The position numbers were made by a program, and so were the translations under genes. Below are positions 30,520 through 38,532 of a stretch of 49,734 bases of DNA, piece after piece. The notes under the pieces were generated by a model. The model saw only the letters and a list, made by a program, of their open reading frames with translations, had not been told where the DNA came from and did not search any database. The DNA is taken from the NCBI RefSeq assembly GCF_002159085.1, contig NZ_LZRU01000038.1:1-49734 (forward strand), given 5' to 3'. The DNA is from Thermobacillus sp. ZCTH02-B1 (GTDB lineage: Bacteria; Bacillota; Bacilli; Paenibacillales; Paenibacillaceae). Numbering within the stretch: position 1 is the first letter of the stretch; every line of letters begins with the position of its first letter.

Positions 30520-32226
30520 ATGCATCTCGTTACAGCGGAAGAAATGCGCGCGCTCGACCGATACGTGATCGAACGGATCGGCCTGCCCGGCGCGGTGCTG
30601 ATGGAGAACGCCGCCCGTGCGGTGGCGGAGGCGGCGATGGCGCTGGGCGCCGAATGGTACGGCGCAACCGGCAGCGGAAGCGGTGTCGTCCGGGCACCTT
30701 CGGGCGGTGGTGCGCCGTCGGGCGAACGTTACGGCATGCCATCCGGCGGCGTCGGCGCGCCCCCGGGCAGCGCGTCCGCACGGGCCTGCGAAGCGGCGCG
30801 CGGCCGCCCGCTGCGATGGCTCGTGCTCGCGGGCAAGGGCAACAACGGCGGCGACGGCATCGCCGCGGCGCGCCATCTGCTCGAGATGGGCGCGGAGGCG
30901 TCGATCCTGTACGCCGAGCCGCCCGAGCGGCTGTCCGGCGACGCCGCCCTGCAGCGCGACGCGGCCGCGAGGCTCGGCATTCCGGCGATGGTCTATGAGC
31001 CGGGCGCCGTCGACTGGCGGAGCTTCGACGGCATCATCGACGCGCTGCTCGGCACGGGTTCGCGCGGCGCGCCGCGCGAACCTTACGCGTCGCTGATCCG
31101 CGAGGCGAACGCGAGCGGGCTGCCGATCGTGGCGGCGGACATTCCGAGCGGGCTCGACGCCGACACCGGCGCCGTGCACGAGCCCTGCATCCGCGCCGCC
31201 CGCACGGTCGCGCTCGCGTTCATGAAGCGCGGGCTTGCGCTTTATCCGGGCGCGGAATACGCCGGCGCCGTCACGGTGGCGCCGATCGGCATCCCCGCCC
31301 GGCTGGCGGACGCGCACGGCGTCCGCGTGTTCCGCCTCGACGAAGCCGCCGTGCGCGGACGGCTCGGCGTCGATCCCGCGCGGCCGCGCCGCCCGGACAC
31401 GCACAAGGGCACCTACGGCCGCGTCCTTGTCGCGGCGGGTTCGCCGCGCATGGCCGGAGCCGGCCTCCTGTGCGTGCGGGCCGCGCTGCGCGCGGGCTGC
31501 GGACTCGCGACGTGGGCGCTGCCCGCGGGTCTGGCGGCCGCCGTCACCGGCCGCGTGCCCGAGGCGATGCTGGCGCCGCTCGCGGACGGCGGCCGGGGCG
31601 ACTGGTCCGCCGTCGACCCGGAGGCGCTCGCGGCCGAGCTGGCCGGCGCGGACGCGCTCGTGCTCGGCCCGGGGCTCGGCCGCTTCGCCGGCGACGCCGC
31701 CTGGCTCCGGCGCGTCTGGGACATCGCCGCCGGATCCGGAGGCGCCGGGCGCGCCGTGCCGTTCGTGCTCGACGCCGACGCGCTGAACATGCTGGCGGAG
31801 GCGGACGACTTCGTCGCCTGGCCGAAGCGCCCGGCGGACAGCCCGGCCATCCTCACGCCGCACCCGGGCGAGATGGCGCGGCTTACCCGCACGAGCACCG
31901 CCGAGGTCCAGCGCGACCGGATCGGCGTCGCCCGCGATTACGCGGCGCGGCACGGCGTCGTCCTCGTGCTGAAGGGCGCCGCCACCGTCACCGCGCTCCC
32001 GGACGGCACCGTGTACGTGAACACGACCGGCAACCCGGGCATGGCGACCGGCGGCAGCGGCGACGTGCTCGCGGGCGTCATCGGCAGCCTCCTCGCCCAG
32101 GGCATGCCGCCGGGCACCGCCGCCGCCTTCGGCGTCTGGCTGCACGGCCTTGCCGGAGACCGGGCTGCCGCGGCCCGTCCGAACCAGGCGTCGCTCATCG
32201 CCGGCGATATCATCGAGCATTTATGA
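30520..32226 (+). CDS. nnr: Bifunctional NAD(P)H-hydrate epimerase / ADP-dependent NAD(P)H-hydrate dehydratase
   Basis: 568-residue repair enzyme for hydrated NAD(P)H, cytoplasmic. The N-terminal YjeF/NnrE domain has GKGNNGGDG and DALLGTGSRG. The C-terminal NnrD (ribokinase-like) domain has HKGTYGRVLVAAGS, VLDADALN, ILTPHPGEMARL and the NPGMATGGSGDVLAG ATP/active-site loop. An insertion of about 50 residues, low in complexity and rich in Gly, Ala, Pro and Arg (about residues 49-98), separates the first helix of the epimerase domain from its Rossmann core. ATG 30520 follows GGAAAGGGG. GC content is very high even for this window. Confidence 0.96.
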   Translation: MHLVTAEEMRALDRYVIERIGLPGAVLMENAARAVAEAAMALGAEWYGATGSGSGVVRAPSGGGAPSGERYGMPSGGVGAPPGSASARACEAARGRPLRWLVLAGKGNNGGDGIAAARHLLEMGAEASILYAEPPERLSGDAALQRDAAARLGIPAMVYEPGAVDWRSFDGIIDALLGTGSRGAPREPYASLIREANASGLPIVAADIPSGLDADTGAVHEPCIRAARTVALAFMKRGLALYPGAEYAGAVTVAPIGIPARLADAHGVRVFRLDEAAVRGRLGVDPARPRRPDTHKGTYGRVLVAAGSPRMAGAGLLCVRAALRAGCGLATWALPAGLAAAVTGRVPEAMLAPLADGGRGDWSAVDPEALAAELAGADALVLGPGLGRFAGDAAWLRRVWDIAAGSGGAGRAVPFVLDADALNMLAEADDFVAWPKRPADSPAILTPHPGEMARLTRTSTAEVQRDRIGVARDYAARHGVVLVLKGAATVTALPDGTVYVNTTGNPGMATGGSGDVLAGVIGSLLAQGMPPGTAAAFGVWLHGLAGDRAAAARPNQASLIAGDIIEHL

Positions 32227-32231
32227 CGCCA

Positions 32232-32269
32232 TGACCCGCCTCCCCGGATCGGCCCGGGCCGGCGGGTCA
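32232..32269. terminator. Hairpin after nnr
   Basis: TGACCCGCC pairs with GGCGGGTCA around a GC-rich loop, between the convergent nnr and 32267-32422 genes. No long T-run, so efficiency is uncertain. Confidence 0.45.
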
Positions 32270-32422
32270 CATGTTTCTCTCCGCAAGCCGCACATACAGC
32301 CCGAACAGCGCCCCGCCGTACGCGAGGGGCCACCGCCAGACGAAGGCGGCGCCCAAACCCGTCGATCCGTCCGCTGCCGTCATCCACCCGGCCAGCGGCG
32401 CGACCGGCGGCAGCAGGAACAA
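32267..32422 (-). CDS. Small membrane protein
   Basis: 51-residue protein from TTG 32422, which follows AGGGGAAGG by five to six bases. Two hydrophobic stretches (FLLPPVAPLAGW and WPLAYGGALFGLYV) flank a short polar loop. Not recognised. It converges on nnr; its stop codon lies inside the hairpin. A longer frame to 32479 is open but starts without a ribosome site. Confidence 0.45.
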   Translation of the reverse strand: MFLLPPVAPLAGWMTAADGSTGLGAAFVWRWPLAYGGALFGLYVRLAERNM

Positions 32423-32560
32423 AAGCGGCCTTCCCCTGCCGCAAGATCCACCGGGAGCAGCAAGATCATGGCGCGACAAAGGGTCAAGGATGCCGCATGA
32501 CTCCGTTTTGTGGTACGATGGCGGATGGCGGGTTCATTTTTGCAGATGGGAGATCCGACG

Positions 32561-32968
32561 ATGAAAACCCTTCATGTTGCCGGTGCCGTCATCTTCAACG
32601 ACCGAAACGAAATCCTCTGCGCGCAGCGGTCGCCGTCGATGCCGCTGCCCGGATTGTGGGAATTCCCGGGCGGCAAGATCGAGCCGGGCGAAACGCCCGA
32701 AAGCTGCCTCGTCCGGGAAATCCGGGAAGAGCTCGACTGCCTGATCGAAGTCGGCGAACGGATCGCCGACATCACGCACCAATATCCGGATTTTACGGTG
32801 AGACTGATCACCCTCAAAGCCCGCATCCTGGAGGGAACGCCCAGACCGAAGGAACATGCGCAACTCGTCTGGCTGCCGCCATCCGAAATCGAAAAGCTGG
32901 AATGGGCCCCGGCCGACATGCCGACCGTGCGTTCACTGGCGCGTTCTTCCGGCACGGGGCGGACCTGA
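32561..32968 (+). CDS. Nudix hydrolase, MutT / 8-oxo-dGTPase type
   Basis: 135-residue Nudix protein. The Nudix box GGKIEPGETPES-x4-REIREELD spans about residues 37-60 and supplies the metal-binding Glu residues. WEFPGG before the box and the AQRSPSMPLPG stretch are typical of MutT-like (8-oxo-dGTP) enzymes that clean the nucleotide pool. ATG 32561 follows GGGAGA. Confidence 0.88.
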   Translation: MKTLHVAGAVIFNDRNEILCAQRSPSMPLPGLWEFPGGKIEPGETPESCLVREIREELDCLIEVGERIADITHQYPDFTVRLITLKARILEGTPRPKEHAQLVWLPPSEIEKLEWAPADMPTVRSLARSSGTGRT

Positions 32969-32986
32969 GGCGCCGGTTGATTCCGG

Positions 32987-33015
32987 TTGATCTTTCACGG
33001 AAGCCGGTGTAAGAT
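32987..33015 (+). promoter_or_regulatory. Sigma-A promoter of the acyltransferase gene
   Basis: TTGATC (32987-32992), 17-bp spacer, TAAGAT (33010-33015). Confidence 0.55.
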
Positions 33016-33088
33016 AAACTTGTCCGGTCGTTCTTTATAGTGAACATTGGTGAACATTGTCGATCTTTATACAGAAGTGAGGGGTTCC

Positions 33089-34180
33089 GTGGAACTCTCG
33101 AAGTCCGATTCCAACGTATTGAAGGGCGCGGCCATTCTCATGATGGTGATGCTCCATCTGTTCGCGAGAAAAAATGTGGGCGATCTGTACTATGCGGAAC
33201 CGCTTATCGGCGGCGCGCCCTGGGTGTATTACCTTGCCATCATGGGCGACGCATGCCGGCAAATTTATTTGTTCGTAACGGGCTATGCCTTTTATCTCAT
33301 GGTGACCAACGCGAACGGATCGCTGCTCGGAAAAAACCTCAAACGCATCGCGAAACTGTACGTCAATTTCTGGGTCGTGTTTCTGATTTTCGTGCCAATC
33401 GGCATGATGATCGGGGACGAGCGCGTGTTCACGCCGGACATCGGCCGTTTTGTCATGGGCTTCCTGGGCATTTCCAATGCCTACAACGGCGCGTGGTGGT
33501 TTCTCCGCGTCTATGTCATTCTGGTCCTGCTATCCCCGGTGCTGATCCGATTCATCAAAAGACAACCGTCAATCCTGCTGCTCGCCTGCTCTTGTGTCCT
33601 CTTCGTGTTCGGGCATTTCCAGCGATACCGGCCTTTCCTGGATGTCGGGGATCACGTCGTGGTGGCGGATCTCGCCAATCTGTGCTGGCTGCTCGCCACG
33701 TCGCAGTTTTCGTTTGTCATCGGCGCGGTTTTTGCGAAGGAGAAGCTCCTTACCCGGATCGGCAACGCCTTTGCAAACGTGCGGTACAAGAACTTCCTCT
33801 GCATCTCCGTTCTTGCCGCCCTGGTCGTATTCCACGGGATGGTCCAATCGTCGATCGTCGCGCCTTTCAATTCCACGGTGATGATCGTGGCTTATACCTT
33901 GATGACCAAGCACAAAGTCGTCACGAACGTCCTGCATTACTTCAGCAAGCATTCCACGAACATCTGGCTCATGCACATGTTCTTCTATCTCACGATCTTT
34001 CCGGACATTACGTTTGCGCCGAAGTATCCCGTTCTCATCTTTCTCTGGCTTCTTCTGATGTGCATCGCCGTGTCCTACGTCGTCAAGTTCATCACCCATC
34101 CTTTGCACCGGATGATCGAGCGGTCATCCTTCTTCTCCCGGCGCGCCATCGCGGAACATCCGTTGATGAAGTCCACTTGA
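33089..34180 (+). CDS. Acyltransferase 3 family membrane protein
   Basis: 363-residue integral membrane protein with about ten helices, of the AT3/OafA-like family that transfers acyl groups to cell-surface carbohydrates. The early MVMLHLFAR carries the His expected near the N-terminus in this family; YLFVTGYAFYLM and the later HSTNIWLMHMFFY also fit. GTG 33089 follows GTGAGGGG; an in-frame GTG at 33047 is possible. Compared with its neighbours the gene uses more A/T in third positions, a possible sign of transfer. Confidence 0.8.
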   Translation: MELSKSDSNVLKGAAILMMVMLHLFARKNVGDLYYAEPLIGGAPWVYYLAIMGDACRQIYLFVTGYAFYLMVTNANGSLLGKNLKRIAKLYVNFWVVFLIFVPIGMMIGDERVFTPDIGRFVMGFLGISNAYNGAWWFLRVYVILVLLSPVLIRFIKRQPSILLLACSCVLFVFGHFQRYRPFLDVGDHVVVADLANLCWLLATSQFSFVIGAVFAKEKLLTRIGNAFANVRYKNFLCISVLAALVVFHGMVQSSIVAPFNSTVMIVAYTLMTKHKVVTNVLHYFSKHSTNIWLMHMFFYLTIFPDITFAPKYPVLIFLWLLLMCIAVSYVVKFITHPLHRMIERSSFFSRRAIAEHPLMKST

Positions 34181-34200
34181 AGCCCTTTGGAGCCGGAACG

Positions 34201-36738
34201 TTACGTGCACATCACCCGCTGCGACCGGATGTCCGCGAAAATCTCCATCCCGTCCGTCCGCGCCGCGTGCACGACTCCGGCGAGCGGCGCCGCCTCCGGC
34301 ACCAGTTCGGTCAGCGCGTTGGGCAGCTTGAGCACGCGCTCCGGGTGCCAGACGACGTCCGGCTCGCCGGGCACGAGCGCGACATAGAAGATGCCCGTCT
34401 CCACGAGATCGAGGAAGAAATGGCTGCCGTACGACAGCTCGGGCGCGATCCCGGACTCCGCCGCCGCCACCTCGCACAGCACCGCCGCATGGCAAATCTC
34501 CGCAAAATGGACCGGCACCCCGAGCGACGGTGTCGTCGTCCCCCACCGTCCCGGACCGACCAGCATCGTCCGCCGGCCCTTCAATGCCCGGTTGATCCGG
34601 CCGATCAGCCGGGCGACCGCATGCTTCCCCTGCTCGGGCAGCGCAACATAGGCGTCCGGACGGACGTAGACGACGTATTCCACGGGCAGCCGGACGTTGC
34701 CGCCCATGAAGCCGCCGCGCGACGCGAAGAAGCAGCCGTCCGACGTCTCCGGCAGCTCGACCGGCCGGCCGGGCCCGCGCGCCGCAAGCGGCCGGCATTG
34801 CAGCAGGTTGACGCGGTACCCGCCGTCCGGACGGAAGTTGACCGTGAACTCGATGTCGACCGGATCCTCGTACACGGCGGCGAGACGCGCCAACATCTCC
34901 CGCATGAACGCCGGAAAATCGGTCCGCTCGAGCAGCCCGCGGAAATCGACGATCCAGGGCGCCGGCCGGTCCGCAAAGCCCAGCTCCCGCATGCGCGCGG
35001 CCGCCTCCCCATCCGGTTCGGCGATCAGCGTCCGGTCGGCCTTGATGCCGCCCGCCAGCACCCGATTCACATCGCGCGAGACGAGCCCGCCCTCCCGGAA
35101 CGACAGCAGATCGGCCTCGTGCTGCGCGTATTTCCGCCGGTCGGCGGCGTGCATCGGCGGCAGACGCTTCGGATCGTCCAGACAGACGATCCGCGCGTAA
35201 TCGCCCTCCGTCCGTTCGACCGCCCGCGTCCCGAGCCCGAACACGAGCCGCAGCATGCCGGCGTTCGTGTCGATGTCCGGATCCCACACGTAAAGAGTCG
35301 TCGAATGCCCGACGCCCGCCGCATGCGGGAAGTAGCCGTCCCCGTGCTCGTCGCCGGACACCCGCTGCACGAGCAGCGCCATCTGCTCGTCCTCGCCCGC
35401 AAGTCCCCTCATCTGCCGGTACACCAGCGCGTCCTCGTTCATCGCGCTGGCGTAGACGATCCGCACCGCCTGCTCGAACGCCTCGTACCGCTCCTCCGGC
35501 GTGCCGCGGTTGATGCAGAAGACGCTCTCGTATTTGCCGGCGAACGCGTTCCCGTATTGGTCCTCCAGCAGCGAGCTCGAGCGGACGATGATCGGAGACT
35601 GGCCGTAATGTTCGAGCATCCGCATGAACCGTTCGCGGATGTTCCCGGGAAACCGGCCCGTGCGCAGTTTCTCCCGCAGCTCGGCCGCGCAGCTGAAATA
35701 GCCCTCCTTCGTCTTCTGGCGCATGAACAGCTTCCACCAGCCGTTATGGACGATGTACGTATAAAACACGTCCGAGCCGATGTACCAGGAATCGTGCGGC
35801 TCGAGCCGGGCCGTGAACCGTTCTCCGCCCTCCGCCTCGAGGATGCGGCGCGCGAGCAGCATGCCGACACTCTTGCCTCCGATATGGCCGCTGCCGATCT
35901 GGCGCTCGGCGATCCGCAGCACGTCCGCAAGGGCAAAATAGCGCCCGCACAACCTGAGCAGCCGCGCATCCCGACCGGCGAGCATCCGGAGCAGCCGCAT
36001 CTTGACCCGCTCCTGCCGCGCGGGCGGCGCCCCGAGCGCCTCCCGCGCCTTCGCGAACATGACGTTCCAATAGTCGAGCCGGTCCTCGCCGCGCGCGACC
36101 GCGGCGAACAGTTCGGCCGCTTCGGCGCTCGACGTGATGCTGACGGCCTCGTCGCCGTCGAGCCGGTGCGGGAAGAACATCACGGGGGTGTAGCGGTTCC
36201 ACGCCTTCAGCGGGTGGATGTAATCCCTGCCGCCGATCCGGTACACGTCGATCAGGAGCTGCGTCGTCTCGCGGATGCCCGCGATCGTCGCAAACGTGTG
36301 GGCGTTGCGGATGATCGCGAAATACGCCACCGTCTCGAGCTCGAACAGATACGGACAGGTGACGCGGAAGAAGTTGCCGATCATGAGGTCGGAATGCCAG
36401 TCGGCGAGCAGGTCGGTCAGGCAGTCGAACACATAGAACGCCCGCCGGCCTTCCCGCCCGATCAGCCGGTGGACGAAGGCGGCGAACCGCTCGAAGCCCC
36501 GTTCGGCTTTGAGAACCACGACCTGCACGCCCGAATCCGGCGCGAACAGCGGCTCGTGGCGGCCGAAGCGGACGTAGATGAGCTTCCGTCCGTCCCGCTC
36601 CGCCTGCGCCGCGAACCGCGCGGCCAGCCTCGCGTATTGCGCCGTCTCGTCCACCTGCCAGACGACGTTGTCGCCGAGCCGGAGCCCGTCGACGACGCCG
36701 TCGATGCCCCGGATGCCGGTGCTGACCCGGTCGTGCAT
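34201..36738 (-). CDS. Large PEP/pyruvate-binding (PPDK ATP-grasp) protein with a degenerate RecA/KaiC-like N-terminus
   Basis: 845-residue protein. Residues about 1-180 resemble a RecA/KaiC-type ATPase (GIRGIDGVVDGLRLGDNVVW) but lack the Walker A GxxxxGK[ST]. The middle is a PPDK/PEP-synthase-type ATP-grasp domain (GGKSVGMLLARRIL; PIIVRSSSLLEDQYGNAF; DIEFTVNF and LLQCRPL). The C-terminus has GPGRWGTTTPSLGVPVHFAEI, seen in related PEP-synthase-like proteins. The phosphohistidine swivelling domain and PEP/pyruvate barrel of true PPDK are missing, so it is not a complete PPDK. ATG 36738 follows GGAGGTG; the GTG before it is possible. Function unknown. Confidence 0.78.
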   Translation of the reverse strand: MHDRVSTGIRGIDGVVDGLRLGDNVVWQVDETAQYARLAARFAAQAERDGRKLIYVRFGRHEPLFAPDSGVQVVVLKAERGFERFAAFVHRLIGREGRRAFYVFDCLTDLLADWHSDLMIGNFFRVTCPYLFELETVAYFAIIRNAHTFATIAGIRETTQLLIDVYRIGGRDYIHPLKAWNRYTPVMFFPHRLDGDEAVSITSSAEAAELFAAVARGEDRLDYWNVMFAKAREALGAPPARQERVKMRLLRMLAGRDARLLRLCGRYFALADVLRIAERQIGSGHIGGKSVGMLLARRILEAEGGERFTARLEPHDSWYIGSDVFYTYIVHNGWWKLFMRQKTKEGYFSCAAELREKLRTGRFPGNIRERFMRMLEHYGQSPIIVRSSSLLEDQYGNAFAGKYESVFCINRGTPEERYEAFEQAVRIVYASAMNEDALVYRQMRGLAGEDEQMALLVQRVSGDEHGDGYFPHAAGVGHSTTLYVWDPDIDTNAGMLRLVFGLGTRAVERTEGDYARIVCLDDPKRLPPMHAADRRKYAQHEADLLSFREGGLVSRDVNRVLAGGIKADRTLIAEPDGEAAARMRELGFADRPAPWIVDFRGLLERTDFPAFMREMLARLAAVYEDPVDIEFTVNFRPDGGYRVNLLQCRPLAARGPGRPVELPETSDGCFFASRGGFMGGNVRLPVEYVVYVRPDAYVALPEQGKHAVARLIGRINRALKGRRTMLVGPGRWGTTTPSLGVPVHFAEICHAAVLCEVAAAESGIAPELSYGSHFFLDLVETGIFYVALVPGEPDVVWHPERVLKLPNALTELVPEAAPLAGVVHAARTDGMEIFADIRSQRVMCT

Positions 36739-36798
36739 CACCGCCGCCCACCTCCGCATGGACCATCGCTTATCCCGATTCAACCAGAACCGGATTTC

Positions 36799-36860
36799 CG
36801 CTGTCAATGCGCTGTCAATGAGACGGAATCATTCGGTTACCATGTAATATGTGTAATATG
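36799..36860. repeat. Two short tandem repeats upstream of the 34201-36738 gene
   Basis: CGCTGTCAATG occurs twice in tandem (36799-36820) and TGTAATATG twice in tandem (36843-36860). On the minus strand the first gives two overlapping TTGACA boxes, but I found no good -10 box at the right spacing. The rest of the 36739-37222 gap shows no gene. Confidence 0.6.
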
Positions 36861-37222
36861 TCAGCATGATGCTTTGCACCATGTCGGCCCGCCCACACGG
36901 CACCAGGTTCCCCGCATGCGGACAGGATCGGGTTCGGGCGGATCGCCCGCCGTCGGCGGTCCGGTCCGGCGCATTCGTCCGCAAGGCGGGATAGCGGCAC
37001 GATCGTCTTCCGCGCCTTCTCGAACCTATCCCCTCGTTCGGCAAACCGCTCTCCCGCCTCTTTTTGCATCCTGTCCCCTTCGCTCCACATCCCCGCATTT
37101 CCCCGCCGGATATCGGGTGAGCGCGAAGGAAATGAGGTCAAAAACCGGAATTCGACGGGCGATGTCATGGGAGTGCATCCGACAATCTTTAATTTGGCGG
37201 GAAAAACCTTGATTTTGCACCC

Positions 37223-37250
37223 TTGTGAAAGCGCTGCACCTTGCTATAAT
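37223..37250 (+). promoter_or_regulatory. Sigma-A promoter of the GH43 gene
   Basis: TTGTGA (37223-37228), 16-bp spacer, TATAAT (37245-37250). Confidence 0.7.
37226..37239 (+). promoter_or_regulatory. cre-like site (CcpA operator) inside the GH43 promoter
   Basis: TGAAAGCGCTGCAC matches the CcpA consensus TGNAANCGNTNNCA at all but the last two positions and lies between the -35 and -10 boxes, a repressing position. This would give glucose repression of the GH43 gene. Confidence 0.5.
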
Positions 37251-37291
37251 GGGACACGAACAGCCAAAGACTGGATCGAAAGGGGATCACG

Positions 37292-38272
37292 ATGTCGAAC
37301 ATTCCGCAACCGAAAGAGCCGCTCGTCCGGCACATCTACACGGCGGACCCTTCGGCGCACGTCTTCGAAGGCAAATTGTACATCTACCCGTCCCATGACA
37401 TCGAGCACGACGGACCGTCGAACGACAACGGCGACCAGTACCAGATGGAAGACTACCACGTGCTGTCAATGGACGACCTGAACTCGCCGGTCGTCGACCA
37501 CGGCGTCGCGCTGCACGTGCGCGACGTGCCCTGGGCGAGCAAGCAGATGTGGGCGCCGGACTGCGCGTACAAGAACGGGAAATATTACTTCTACTTCCCC
37601 GCGCGCGACCATGAAGGAAACTTCCGGATCGGCGTCGCGGTGAGCGACCGGCCGGAGGGGCCGTTCAAGCCCGAGCCGAACTACATCCCCGGCAGCTTCA
37701 GCATCGACCCGTGCGCCTTCGTCGACGACGACGGCGAAGCGTACCTGTACTTCGGCGGCCTGTGGGGCGGCCAGCTCGAGAAATGGCAGACGGGCACGTT
37801 CAACCCCGACGGGAAGGAGCCCGCGCCGGATCAGCCCGCGCTCGGACCGCGCGTCGCGCGCCTGAATCCCGACATGCTGACCTTCGCGGAGACGCCGCGC
37901 GAGATCCGGATCCTCGACGAGAACGGCGATCCGATCAAGGCGGGCGACGAGGACCGGCGCTACTTCGAGGGGCCGTGGATGCACAAATACAACGGCAAGT
38001 ACTACCTGTCGTACTCGACGGGCACGACCCACAAGCTCGTCTACGCGATCAGCGACAGCCCGTACGGCCCGTTCACGTACAAGGGCGTCATCCTGACGCC
38101 GGTCATCGGCTGGACGACGCACCATTCGATCGTCGAATTCCGGGGCAAATGGTACCTGTTCTACCACGACGCCTCGCTCTCCGGCGGCGTCGACCATCTG
38201 CGCTGCGTCAAGTACACGGAGCTGCACTACAACCCGGACGGCACGATCGTGACGATCGATCCGTACGCGTGA
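37292..38272 (+). CDS. Glycoside hydrolase family 43 protein (arabinofuranosidase/xylosidase type)
   Basis: 326-residue five-bladed beta-propeller hydrolase of arabinan or xylan side chains. The three acids of GH43 are in place: the general-base Asp in YTADPSAHV (D19), the pKa-modulating Asp in SIDPCAFVDDDG, and the general-acid Glu in YFEGPWMHKYNG. There is no signal peptide, so it acts on imported oligosaccharides. ATG 37292 follows GAAAGGGGATC. A cre-like site covers its promoter and a strong terminator ends it, so it is a single-gene, probably catabolite-repressed unit. Confidence 0.92.
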   Translation: MSNIPQPKEPLVRHIYTADPSAHVFEGKLYIYPSHDIEHDGPSNDNGDQYQMEDYHVLSMDDLNSPVVDHGVALHVRDVPWASKQMWAPDCAYKNGKYYFYFPARDHEGNFRIGVAVSDRPEGPFKPEPNYIPGSFSIDPCAFVDDDGEAYLYFGGLWGGQLEKWQTGTFNPDGKEPAPDQPALGPRVARLNPDMLTFAETPREIRILDENGDPIKAGDEDRRYFEGPWMHKYNGKYYLSYSTGTTHKLVYAISDSPYGPFTYKGVILTPVIGWTTHHSIVEFRGKWYLFYHDASLSGGVDHLRCVKYTELHYNPDGTIVTIDPYA

Positions 38273-38283
38273 CCAGGCGCAAG

Positions 38284-38334
38284 AAAAGGGACAGGCCCGC
38301 GGATCCATCCGGCATCCGCGCCTGTCCCTCTTTT
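38284..38334 (+). terminator. Terminator of the GH43 gene
   Basis: GGGACAGG pairs with CCTGTCCC with an inner GCGGAT/ATCCGC stem, flanked by AAAA before and TCTTTT after. Confidence 0.85.
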
Positions 38335-38532
38335 CGTTCCGCCCCCTTGCGGCCTTCCGCCCGTGAAATAAGCTCTTCGTCCGCGTACCGTCCGTCCTTT
38401 TTACGCTCCAACCGCCACCTGCTGATCCGCCCGTGAAAAAAGCCCCGTCCGCATCCCGCCCGCCTTTTCAACCCGACCTTCCCATGCCGGCCGCCCGATG
38501 TCGACCGCCTCGTCGCGGACCGGACGCCCTGC

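Noticed and set aside
34201..36738. Pyruvate phosphate dikinase (ppdK)
   Set aside because: The phosphohistidine domain and the PEP/pyruvate barrel are missing.
33040..37212. A 1390-codon open frame on the plus strand, and similar long frames at 440-2539, 5941-8058, 20145-22754 and 26847-28976
   Set aside because: They lie over clear genes on the other strand or in another frame, encode Arg/His/Asp-rich strings without any domain, and reflect the lack of AT-rich stop codons at high GC.
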